Positions 8,144-15,303 of a stretch of 57,335 nt of DNA are shown here, one piece after another. The position numbers were made by a program, and so were the translations under genes. The notes below the pieces were generated by a model that saw only the letters and a list, made by a program, of their open reading frames with translations, made no database searches and had not been told where the DNA came from. How positions within the stretch are numbered: the stretch's first letter is position 1; each line of letters starts with the position of its first letter. The stretch covers positions 1-57,335 of the forward strand of contig NZ_KB902290.1 in NCBI RefSeq assembly GCF_000379485.1, in the 5' to 3' direction. This DNA is from Wenxinia marina DSM 24838. GTDB lineage: Bacteria; Pseudomonadota; Alphaproteobacteria; Rhodobacterales; Rhodobacteraceae.

Positions 8144-8411
8144 GTCAGCTCCGGTCGGTCGCGTGCGGCCGTCCGGCGGGGCGGGGCCGAGGCGGCGCAA
8201 CGAGGCGCCGATGGGCGTGGGTACGGCCATCGCAGCCGACCGGCAACATCCGCCCCCGGTCACTGGGCGCCGGGCGATGCGTTTGCGGGAACGTGCGGTC
8301 TGACGGCAACGGGCTACTTGTGCGGTGGGCGCCCCCGGACGGGCCGGGTGGACGGGACGGGTTCGACATCATCCTATCCGGTTGGACGGATGCGGCAAGC
8401 GGGGGTGCGCG

Positions 8412-10007
8412 ATGGCACGGATGACGGGGGGCGAGGCGATCGCGGCGACGGTGGCGGCGCACGGGATCGACACGGTCTACGGCCTGCCGGGCGCGCAGGT
8501 CTACGGCCTGTTCGACGCGCTCCACCGGCAGGAGCTGCGCGTCGTCACCCCGCGGCACGAGCAGACCTGCGGCTACATGGCCCTCGGCCGCTTCAAGGCG
8601 ACAGGCGCACCATCCGCGTACGCCGTGGTGCCGGGGCCGGGCGTCCTCAACACCGGCGCCGCTCTCCTGACCGCGTGGGGCTGCAACGCCGAGGTGCTGT
8701 GCCTGACCGGGCAGGTGCCGCGCGCCTTCCTCGGCCGGGGGCGGGGCCACCTGCACGAGATGCGCGACCAGCGCGGGACGCTGGAGGGGATGGCGAAGGC
8801 CGCCCTGCACGCGGGGTCGGTCGCGGAGGCGGGCGGCATGGTGGCCGAGGCGTTCCGCCTGATGCGCTCCGGCCGGCCGGGGCCGGTCGCGGTGGAGATG
8901 CCGTGGGACGTCTTTCTCGACACGGCGGAGACAGAGGCCGGAGGGCGGCTCGACGCCGATCCCGATCCCGATCCCGGCGACGCGGTCGGCGCGGCGGCCG
9001 CCGCCATCGCGCGGGCCGAGCGGCCGATGATCTTCGTCGGGTCCGGCGCGCTCGGGGCCGAGGCGCTGGTGACCGAACTGGCGGAGAGGATCGGCGCGCC
9101 GGCCGTCGCCTTCCGTTCGGGGCGCGGCGTGGTGCCGAACGCGCATGCGCTCGGCCTTACCGTCGCCGAGGCGCGGCACCTCTGGGCCGAGGTGGACTGC
9201 CTCATCGGCATCGGCACGCGGCTGGAAGTGCCGGGCTGGCGCTGGACGGCGCGGCCCGAGGTGCCGGTCGTCCGCATCGACATCGACGCGGCCGAGCTGG
9301 AGCGCACGCCGGACGCCCTCGCCCTCCACGGCCGCGCCGCACCGACCGTGGCGGCGCTGATCGAGGCGGTCCCGGCGGCGATGCGCACGCCGTGGCGCGA
9401 GCGGATCGCGGCGGCGCGGGAGCGGACGGCGGGCGAGATCGGCGCCGCGCCGCACGTCGGCCACCTGAGGGCGATCCGCGAGGTCCTGCCGCCGGACGGG
9501 ATCTTCGTGGAGGAGATCTGCCAGGCCGGTTTCTCCTCGCTCTTCGCCTTCCCGGTGGAGAAGCCGCGGACCTTCCTGTCGTCCGGCTACCAGGGCACCC
9601 TCGGTTCGGGCTATCCGATGGCCCTCGGCGCCGCCGACGCCCGGCCGGACGTGCCGGTCGTCTCCATCGCTGGCGACGGCGGCTTCATGTTCGTGGCGCA
9701 GGAGCTGGCGACCGCCGCGCGCTACGGCCTCGGCGTGGTGTCGGTGGTGTTCGACAACGGCGCGTTCGGCAACGTGAGGCGGGACCAGGTGGAGCGGTTC
9801 GGCGGCCGCCTGGTGGGGTCGGAGCTGGAGAACCCGGACTTCGCCGCGCTGGCCGAGGTGTTCGGCGTCCGTGCGGCCCGGGCGGACAGCCCGGAGGCCT
9901 TGCGCGCCGCGCTCACGGTCGCGCTCGAGGCGGGCGGGCCGTGGCTGGTGCACGTGCCGGTCACGGGGGCGGAGCCGAGCCCCTGGCCGTTCCTGGGGAG
10001 TGCGTGA
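8412..10007 (+). CDS. Thiamine-diphosphate-dependent enzyme, acetolactate-synthase-like (1)
   Basis: A 531-aa three-domain ThDP enzyme. The N-terminal pyrimidine-binding domain has the catalytic Glu50 (TPRHEQTCGYMA); the middle domain follows at about 195-335; the C-terminal domain carries the GDG...DN cofactor motif (AGDGGFMFVAQELATAARY, VVFDNG). The family decarboxylates 2-oxo acids or joins them to an aldehyde. No ilvN-like small subunit follows, so a catabolic role (benzoylformate-, oxalyl-CoA- or glyoxylate-type chemistry) is likelier than branched-chain amino acid synthesis. The ATG at 8412 is preferred over a frame extending 29 codons upstream. It is divergent from the IclR gene and followed by a hairpin and a repeat array. 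Confidence 0.87.
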   Translation: MARMTGGEAIAATVAAHGIDTVYGLPGAQVYGLFDALHRQELRVVTPRHEQTCGYMALGRFKATGAPSAYAVVPGPGVLNTGAALLTAWGCNAEVLCLTGQVPRAFLGRGRGHLHEMRDQRGTLEGMAKAALHAGSVAEAGGMVAEAFRLMRSGRPGPVAVEMPWDVFLDTAETEAGGRLDADPDPDPGDAVGAAAAAIARAERPMIFVGSGALGAEALVTELAERIGAPAVAFRSGRGVVPNAHALGLTVAEARHLWAEVDCLIGIGTRLEVPGWRWTARPEVPVVRIDIDAAELERTPDALALHGRAAPTVAALIEAVPAAMRTPWRERIAAARERTAGEIGAAPHVGHLRAIREVLPPDGIFVEEICQAGFSSLFAFPVEKPRTFLSSGYQGTLGSGYPMALGAADARPDVPVVSIAGDGGFMFVAQELATAARYGLGVVSVVFDNGAFGNVRRDQVERFGGRLVGSELENPDFAALAEVFGVRAARADSPEALRAALTVALEAGGPWLVHVPVTGAEPSPWPFLGSA

Positions 10008-10027
10008 GCGGAGCACGCCGGAGGGTC

Positions 10028-10053
10028 GGGCGGGCCTCTCGCAAGGGCCGCCC
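10028..10053 (+). terminator. Hairpin after ThDP enzyme gene
   Basis: GGGCGGGCCT pairs with AGGGCCGCCC (9 of 10 pairs, 6-base loop), starting 20 bases after the stop codon. There is no T-run, so it could equally be a 3' stabiliser. Confidence 0.45.
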
Positions 10054-10064
10054 GAAGCCGATCG

Positions 10065-10570
10065 GGGCCCCGGGTCGAGCCCGGGACGGGCGGCAACGAT
10101 TGTCCCGCCCCGGCCTTGAGCCGGGGCCCCGATGGGGGTGGCGGGACGTCGATAGGGTGGTCGGAGTGGATCGGGGTCCCGGGTCGAGCCCGGGACGGGT
10201 GCTGCCTGAAAGGGTGTCCCGCCCCGGCCCTGAGCCGGGGCCCCGAAGGGCTTGGAGAGGTTGTCCGGTGCCGATCGAGGTCCCGGGGCAGGCCCGGGAC
10301 GGGCGGTCCTGTGGCGGCAGTTTCCCGCCCCGGCCTTGAGCCGGGGCCCCGATGGGGGTGGCGGGACGTCGATAGGGTGGTCGGAGTGGATCGGGGTCCC
10401 GGGTCGAGCCCGGGACGGGTGCTGCCTGAAAAGGCTGTCCCGCCCCGGCCCTGAGCCGGGGCCTCGAAGGGCTTGGCGAGGTTGTCCGGTGCCGATCGAG
10501 GTCCCGGGTCAAGCCCGGGACGGGCGGTCCTGTGGCGGCGGTTTCCCGCCCCGGCCTTGAGCCGGGGCGC
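10065..10570. repeat. Array of REP-like hairpins inside a 220-bp tandem repeat
   Basis: Two palindrome types alternate about every 110 bases. Type A has a CCCGGG-TCGAG-CCCGGG core, near 10065, 10176, 10279, 10396 and 10500. Type B is CCCCGGC-CTTGA-GCCGGGG, near 10104, 10212, 10324, 10440 and 10545. The order repeats with a higher-order period: the block from 10104 recurs at 10324 with few changes (220 bp), and a partial third unit starts at 10545 (221 bp). No spacers of CRISPR type are present. The array fills the intergenic gap 10008-10628 between convergent genes. Single copies occur at 318 and around 50546-50680. Confidence 0.85.
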
Positions 10571-10628
10571 CGACGAAGCTTGGCGCGCCCCCGCATCGTA
10601 GGATGGTTTTCAACCCATCACTCCACCC

Positions 10629-11861
10629 CTACCGCCACTTCCTGACCGCCGGGTCCAGCCCGAACAGCCGCGCCGCATTCAGCCCCAGTATGTTCCGCTT
10701 CGCCGTCTCGGACAGGAACGGCAGGTCCACGATCTCCTGCGGGAGGTCGAAGTCGAAATGCGGCCAGTCCGACGCGAAGAGGAGCTGGGTCTCGGCGTTG
10801 ATCATCTTCAGCGTCAGCTCCAGCGCCTCCATGTTGGAGGTCTCCATCGGCTGGGTCGTGTACCAGCAGTTCTGGCGCATGTACTCGCTCGGCCGCCTGG
10901 TCAGGTGCGGCGCCTCGGACGGGCGCATCAGGTACTGATCGTCCAGGCGCTGCATCAGGAACGGGATCCAGGCCAGCCCCGACTCCACCCAGATCGACTT
11001 CAGCCCCGGAAACCTCTCGGGGATGCCGTTCAGGACCCAGTTCGTCATGTGCACCATGTTGCACCAGACGAACCCCAGCGCGTGCATGCCGAGGAAGCGG
11101 TTCACCGTGGCGAGCGACGGATCCTGCCAGTGGTACGCCGCATGGAAGGCGATCGGCAGCCCGCGCTCCTGCAGCATCGCGTAGGTGCGCATGTAGTCGT
11201 TGTGGTGCACCGGCTTGTGCCGCACCGACGGCACGCAGAAGCCGATGATGCCGGGCTGGCCGGCGAATTCCTCGACCGTCCGCTCCGCCTCTTCCGGCAC
11301 GTTGAACGGCAGGTAGGCCAGCGTCTTGATCCGGTCGTCCGCCTTCAGCACCCGGTCGATGAGCCAGCGGTTGTAGGCGCGGCCGAGATAGACCTCCATC
11401 TCGGGCTGGGGATGCAGGCCGAGGGTGAGCATCGGGGTGGGGAACAGCACCATGTAGTCGACGCCGAGCGACTCCATCGCCCGCCGCGTCAGCGTCACGT
11501 CGCGGTGGACGGAGGTGTCGTCCACCTTTTCCCGCACCCCGGCCTGGTGCGGGATGCGCCCGCCGACGTCCTGGTACTTGAGCCCGAGGTCGCCGTTCAG
11601 CCCGTAGGGCGGCGCGCCGGTCTTCTCCTGCTGGTACAGCAGCGCCTGGTGGCGGATCACCGGGTCCTCGATGTACTCGCACAGCTCGGCCCACGAGACC
11701 GTCTCGACGTGATGGGCGTCCACGTCGCAGACCAGCCAGTCCTGCAGGCCGCGCGCCTCGGCGCCGGCCCTCGCATGGGCGAGCTGGTCGCGGGTGTCGG
11801 TGAAGACGTCGATCTCCTGGACCTTCAGCGCCTCGGCGCGGCGGGAAACCGTCTGGTCCAT
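10629..11861 (-). CDS. Amidohydrolase-2 (ACMSD-like) family protein
   Basis: A 410-aa TIM-barrel metal hydrolase of the amidohydrolase-2 group, which includes decarboxylases such as ACMSD and gamma-resorcylate decarboxylase, as well as hydrolases. The early metal motif is D48-x-H50-H51 (CDVDAHH), a mid-barrel His lies in AFHAAYHW, and the late Asp in ASDWPHFDFD. The ATG at 11861 is chosen: GAGG lies 7 bases upstream and the preceding gene stops 3 bases before. It is the last gene of an operon starting with a Rieske ferredoxin, so decarboxylation or hydrolysis of a cyclic acid produced by an oxygenase is plausible (inference). Confidence 0.85.
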   Translation of the reverse strand: MDQTVSRRAEALKVQEIDVFTDTRDQLAHARAGAEARGLQDWLVCDVDAHHVETVSWAELCEYIEDPVIRHQALLYQQEKTGAPPYGLNGDLGLKYQDVGGRIPHQAGVREKVDDTSVHRDVTLTRRAMESLGVDYMVLFPTPMLTLGLHPQPEMEVYLGRAYNRWLIDRVLKADDRIKTLAYLPFNVPEEAERTVEEFAGQPGIIGFCVPSVRHKPVHHNDYMRTYAMLQERGLPIAFHAAYHWQDPSLATVNRFLGMHALGFVWCNMVHMTNWVLNGIPERFPGLKSIWVESGLAWIPFLMQRLDDQYLMRPSEAPHLTRRPSEYMRQNCWYTTQPMETSNMEALELTLKMINAETQLLFASDWPHFDFDLPQEIVDLPFLSETAKRNILGLNAARLFGLDPAVRKWR

Positions 11862-11863
11862 GC

Positions 11864-12193
11864 TCAAACCTCGTCCGGGCGGCGGCGGTAGAACAGGGCG
11901 AGCTCCATCGGCCCCAGATGGAGCGCCCGCAGGATTTCCGAGACCGCGGTCAGCGCCTCGGTCGGGGTGACGACGTCGCCCTCGCCCGAGAGCGGGCGGA
12001 AGGTCCGCTCCTCGCCGTCGGTGCGGGCGGCGTAGAGGCGGATCGCCGCCGTCATCAGGTGCGCGATCGCCTCGTCCGGAACGCGCGACGCCTCGCCGTC
12101 CCTCACCAGCGCGGCGCTGTCGGCGTCGAGCCGGGCGGCGGCCTCCTCGATCCAGGCGTAGGCGTCGTTGCGGAGCGGCTCAGAGGACGACAT
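11864..12193 (-). CDS. Small protein of unknown function in the Rieske/amidohydrolase operon
   Basis: A 109-aa soluble, mostly helical, acidic protein with no motif I recognise. It starts inside the end of the Rieske ferredoxin gene (14-base overlap) and stops 3 bases before the amidohydrolase start, so it is translationally coupled on both sides. This points to a partner role with one of these proteins, for example a small accessory or specificity subunit. The middle contains a VPDEAIAHLMTAAIRLYAAR helix and the C-terminal half an ALTAVSEILRALHL helix. It has no signal peptide, no cysteine and no membrane segment. Function is unknown. Confidence 0.75.
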   Translation of the reverse strand: MSSSEPLRNDAYAWIEEAAARLDADSAALVRDGEASRVPDEAIAHLMTAAIRLYAARTDGEERTFRPLSGEGDVVTPTEALTAVSEILRALHLGPMELALFYRRRPDEV

Positions 12194-12539
12194 AGACCGC
12201 CTCCTCGGTGACCCGCAGCCGCGCCGGGCGCAGCTTCATCCGGCTGCCCTGGCTGGCGCCGGTGGCGAGGTCGAACTCCCAGCCGTGCCACGGGCAGGCG
12301 ACCTGCATCCGCGTCTCGTCGTAGGCGAGGGTGCGCGTCGTGCCGTCGGCCTGCAGCGGCTCGGTGACGCGGGGATAGACCCGGCCCTGGCAGACTGGCC
12401 CCTGCCGGTGCGGGCAGACATTGTGCCACGCCTTCAAGGCGCCGCCGATCCGGAAGACGCCGATCTCGACCCCGTCGCAGCTGACCACGCGGCGGCCGCC
12501 TTCGGCAATCTCGGCCGGGTGGCCGACATGGTACTCCAT
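12180..12539 (-). CDS. Rieske [2Fe-2S] ferredoxin-like protein
   Basis: A 119-aa single-domain Rieske protein. The cluster ligands are Cys42-Pro-His44 and Cys82-Pro-Trp-His85, followed by GWEFDLATG. The 37 residues between the motifs are longer than in simple Rieske ferredoxins (usually 15-20), with an inserted, partly charged loop. It would carry electrons to an oxygenase or be a stand-alone redox partner; no oxygenase alpha subunit is present in the window. The ribosome site GGAGGAG lies 4 bases before the ATG. It is the first gene of the operon, divergent from an IclR gene across an 83-bp spacer with a strong palindrome. Confidence 0.88.
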   Translation of the reverse strand: MEYHVGHPAEIAEGGRRVVSCDGVEIGVFRIGGALKAWHNVCPHRQGPVCQGRVYPRVTEPLQADGTTRTLAYDETRMQVACPWHGWEFDLATGASQGSRMKLRPARLRVTEEAVYVVL

Positions 12540-12561
12540 TGCTCTCCTCCGCCGCGTTCAG

Positions 12562-12585
12562 TAATGTTGAATACGTTCATCATTA
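12562..12585. promoter_or_regulatory. 24-bp palindromic operator between Rieske operon and IclR gene
   Basis: TAATGnTGAA-N4-TTCAnCATTA: 9 of 12 base pairs match in an AT-rich island between divergent starts (12539 and 12623). Size and layout fit an IclR-type operator, and the adjacent iclR gene is the obvious source of the protein. Binding is inferred. Confidence 0.6.
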
Positions 12586-12622
12586 TGCTACCGCGGACAA
12601 GGTGAGGGGACAAGAAGGGGTC

Positions 12623-13363
12623 ATGGACGGACCGCAGGGAATCCGGTCGGTGGAAACGGGGCTCGCGCTCCTCGGCATCGTCGCGGCAGGGGCAGGGCCG
12701 ATGCGCCTGTCCGAGGTCGCGGCGGCCGCACGCACCAGCCCCAGCCGGGCACGGGGCTACCTCGTCAGCCTCGTCCGCGCCGGCTACGTCGCGCAGGACG
12801 GGGCGGGGCGCTACGCGCTCGGCGCCGCCGCGCTGGATCTCGGCCTCGTCGCCCTCGGCCGGCTCGACGCGCTCGCCGCCTGCCGCGCCGCGATGGCGCC
12901 GCTCGCGGCCGAACTGGGCGAGACGGTGGCGCTGTCGCTCTGGTCCGAGAGGGGGCCGGTGGTGGTCGACAAGATCGAGAGCGGGGACCGCATCTACGAG
13001 GTGCGCGTCGGTGCGGCGGTGACGCTCTGGCCGACCGCGACGGGGCGGGTGTTCCTTGCCTGGCTGTCGCCGGGGCGGTGGGAGGGGCTGCTGGATCTGC
13101 CGGCCGGGGAGCATGAGAGGTTGCCCGCGCTGCTGGACGAGACTCGCGCCGCCGGTGTCGCCGGCACGCTGCCGGCGACGGTGCCCGGCTTCTCCGCCCT
13201 CGCCGCGCCCGTTCTCGACCATCGCGGCGAGCTGCGCGCCGTCCTGACCGTCCTCGGCCGGGCCGAAAGCTTCGACATCGGGCGAGACGGGGCCGCCGCG
13301 GCCGCGCTGCGCGCCGCCGCCGAGGGTGCGTCGCGGGCGCTGGGCCACCGGGCCGGAGCCTGA
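12623..13363 (+). CDS. IclR-family transcriptional regulator (2)
   Basis: A 246-aa IclR protein. The winged helix covers about residues 5-65 (IRSVETGLALLGIVAAG, LSEVAAAARTSPSRARGYLVSLVRAGYV), and the GAF-like effector domain the rest (GETVALSLWSERGPVVVDKIESG, LWPTATGRVFLAWL, FSALAAPVLDHRGELRAVLTVLG). The ATG at 12623 is chosen for the AGAAGGGG ribosome site; the frame is open further up but into the operator. It is divergent from the Rieske/amidohydrolase operon, which it probably regulates along with itself through the palindrome at 12562-12585. The thioesterase gene follows 72 bases downstream. Confidence 0.9.
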   Translation: MDGPQGIRSVETGLALLGIVAAGAGPMRLSEVAAAARTSPSRARGYLVSLVRAGYVAQDGAGRYALGAAALDLGLVALGRLDALAACRAAMAPLAAELGETVALSLWSERGPVVVDKIESGDRIYEVRVGAAVTLWPTATGRVFLAWLSPGRWEGLLDLPAGEHERLPALLDETRAAGVAGTLPATVPGFSALAAPVLDHRGELRAVLTVLGRAESFDIGRDGAAAAALRAAAEGASRALGHRAGA

Positions 13364-13435
13364 CAGGCGTATCAGGTTGCCTTACATACGCGCCGCCCCT
13401 AGCGTCCGGGACGTGGCCGGCAGGGAGGCAATGGG

Positions 13436-14353
13436 ATGCAGGAAGTCTGGCGCGGCGGCGTGGCGGCCTGGGAGTGCGACGACAACGGGCACCTCAACTC
13501 CCGCTTCTACGTCGCGCATGCGATGTCGGGCCTCGCGGTCCTGTTCGCCCGGCTCGGTCTGCCGGGGCTGTTCGCACCCGGCTCGGCGACGACGCTGCTG
13601 CCGCGCGACGTGCACATCCGCTATCACCGCGAGTCCGCCGCCGGCACGGCGCTGCGAATGGAGGGCGGACTGCTTTCTGTCGGGGAGGCGGGGGCCGACG
13701 CGGTGTTCGTGATCTCCGAAGTGGGCGGGGGCGACCTGCGGGCAACCGTGCGACTGGGAGTCTCCAATGTCGACGCCGCCTCGCTCGGCCCCGCCGGGTG
13801 GCCGGCCGGGGCGCTTCGCGACCTCCCCCTCGTCGACCTTCCCGCCGCCGCTGCCCCCCGCGGCGTCGCGCCCGCGCCCGCGGAGACGGCCGCGTCGCTG
13901 GAAAGGGCCGAGGCGCTTGGCCTCGTCCCCATCGGCCTGGGCGCGATCGGGCCGGCGCATCTCGACGCGTTCGGCCGGATGGCGCCGCACATCGCGCTCG
14001 GCCTCGTCAGCGACGGCATCCGCACCCTCAGCGCCCCCTTGCGCAAGATCGTCCTCTCCCACGCCGACCCGCGCCCGTCCCGGGTCGGCGGGGCGGTCCT
14101 CGAGATGCGGGTGGTGCACCACGCCTGGCCCCGGGCCGGCGACCTCTACGACATCCGCTCCGGCCTCGACGGGGTGGAGAAGAACGTGAGGTCGATGACG
14201 AGCTGGATCCTCGACCCGGTCAGCGGCCGCCCCTGGGCGAGCCTGCAGGCCATAGGCGTCGATTTCGACCTGGAGGCGCGGCGGATCGTACCGATCGCCG
14301 AGGCGGCGCGGGCGGAGCTGTTGGAGCGGGTGGTGCCGGGTCTGGGGCTCTGA
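13436..14353 (+). CDS. Thioesterase family (double hot-dog) protein
   Basis: A 305-aa protein with a 4HBT-type hot-dog motif at the start, DDNGHLNSRFYVAHAM (residues 15-30), where the conserved Asp and the NGH...N...Y pattern mark the active site. The second half (about 160-300) looks like a second hot-dog unit (FGRMAPHIALGLVSDGI, WPRAGDLYDIRSGL). Such proteins cleave acyl- or aroyl-CoA esters. GGGAGG lies 7 bases before the ATG at 13436; an ATG at 13431 is out of frame. It lies downstream of iclR on the same strand and may release a free acid from the CoA pathway (inference). Confidence 0.82.
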   Translation: MQEVWRGGVAAWECDDNGHLNSRFYVAHAMSGLAVLFARLGLPGLFAPGSATTLLPRDVHIRYHRESAAGTALRMEGGLLSVGEAGADAVFVISEVGGGDLRATVRLGVSNVDAASLGPAGWPAGALRDLPLVDLPAAAAPRGVAPAPAETAASLERAEALGLVPIGLGAIGPAHLDAFGRMAPHIALGLVSDGIRTLSAPLRKIVLSHADPRPSRVGGAVLEMRVVHHAWPRAGDLYDIRSGLDGVEKNVRSMTSWILDPVSGRPWASLQAIGVDFDLEARRIVPIAEAARAELLERVVPGLGL

Positions 14354-14470
14354 TCGCCGGAGTGGATCGGGAGGGCAGGGTCTGGCCGGGGGCAGACGCT
14401 CCGACATCGAGGTGGGGCACTTGATCCCACCACCCCCGGACGATCTTCAGCGTCTCGCAGGTGGCACGGA

Positions 14471-14499
14471 AGCGTCTGGCCGGGGGGCGGCCAGACGCT
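14471..14499. terminator. Strong hairpin between convergent genes
   Basis: An 11-bp perfect stem (AGCGTCTGGCC / GGCCAGACGCT) with a 7-base loop, midway between the convergent thioesterase and enoyl-CoA hydratase genes. A partial copy of the same words (GTCTGGCCGGGGGCAGACGC) lies at 14380-14400. It is symmetrical, so it could terminate both strands; there is no T-run. Nothing else is seen in 14354-14580. Confidence 0.55.
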
Positions 14500-14580
14500 G
14501 CCCGGGCCGCTTCGCGGCTGTTCCGGGCAGGGGAGGCGGCAGGTGCCTTGCAACAGCCCGCTGGATTACACCGGATCGGG

Positions 14581-15303
14581 CTAGCGGAACCGCTCGGCCG
14601 TCGCGACCGAGTTGAGGAGCGCCGCCAATTCCTTGCGCGTCGCCAGCGACGCCTCGGGCGCGCGGATCAGGAACGCCTTCACCGCCCGCACGACCGCGAC
14701 CGAATTGCCGGCGAGGCCGGCCGCCGCCGCCTCGACCGTCTCGTCCAGCGCGGCGTCGTCCGCCACCTTGCCGATGAGGCCGATCGCCTTCGCCTCGTCC
14801 GCGCTCACCGCGTCCCGCGTCAGCACCATCCGCGCCAGCGTCGCCCGGCCGACCCGGTCGGCAAGGGCGTCCATCACCAGCGTCGGCGCGATGTCGTGGT
14901 TCATCTCGGGCACCACGAACGTGGCCGAGCGGCCGGCGATGGCCACGTCCGCCAGCGCGGCGAGGGCGCAGCCGACGCCGGCCGCCTTGCCCTGCACCCG
15001 CGCGATCACCGGGACCGGGACCGAGCGCAGCGCGGCGTAGAAGTCGAGGACCGGCTCCGAGATGAGCGCCCGCAGGTCGACCGCGGTCATCTGCGTGCCC
15101 TTGGGCGGCATCACCGACGCCCGCCCGGTGCAGAAATCCGCGCCCGCGGCCGACATCACGACCACCCGCGTCTCCGCCGGCAGGTCCGCCAGCCGCGCCG
15201 CGATCTCGGTCGCCATGTCCGGCGTCAGCGCGTTGCCCGCGTCCGGCCGGTCCAGCGCGATGCGGAGGATCCCGCCCTCCGCCTCGATCCTGACGTCGCT
15301 CAT
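14581..15303 (-). CDS. Enoyl-CoA hydratase/isomerase family protein
   Basis: A 240-aa crotonase-fold protein with the oxyanion-hole segments MSAAGADFCTGR (about residues 49-60) and QGKAAGVGCALAALADVAIA (about 103-122). The usual hydratase glutamates are not clearly in place (PEMNHDIAP segment), so isomerase, hydrolase or other crotonase chemistry is possible. It starts with an ATGA overlap on the stop of the molybdenum hydroxylase gene, so the two are coupled. It may handle a CoA ester formed after ring hydroxylation; that is inference. Confidence is high for the family, low for the reaction. Confidence 0.85.
   Translation of the reverse strand: MSDVRIEAEGGILRIALDRPDAGNALTPDMATEIAARLADLPAETRVVVMSAAGADFCTGRASVMPPKGTQMTAVDLRALISEPVLDFYAALRSVPVPVIARVQGKAAGVGCALAALADVAIAGRSATFVVPEMNHDIAPTLVMDALADRVGRATLARMVLTRDAVSADEAKAIGLIGKVADDAALDETVEAAAAGLAGNSVAVVRAVKAFLIRAPEASLATRKELAALLNSVATAERFR

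Noticed and set aside
8412-10007. Biosynthetic acetolactate synthase ilvB
   Set aside because: No small regulatory subunit and a catabolic, IclR-flanked context.
7319-10339. 1006-codon plus-strand open frame
   Set aside because: It runs antisense through the IclR gene and out of frame through the ThDP enzyme and repeats, with Arg/Gly/Ala-rich composition only.
10065-10570. Repeat array as a possible CRISPR
   Set aside because: Units are ~110 and 220 bp, the intervening sequence is repeated too, and no cas genes are present.
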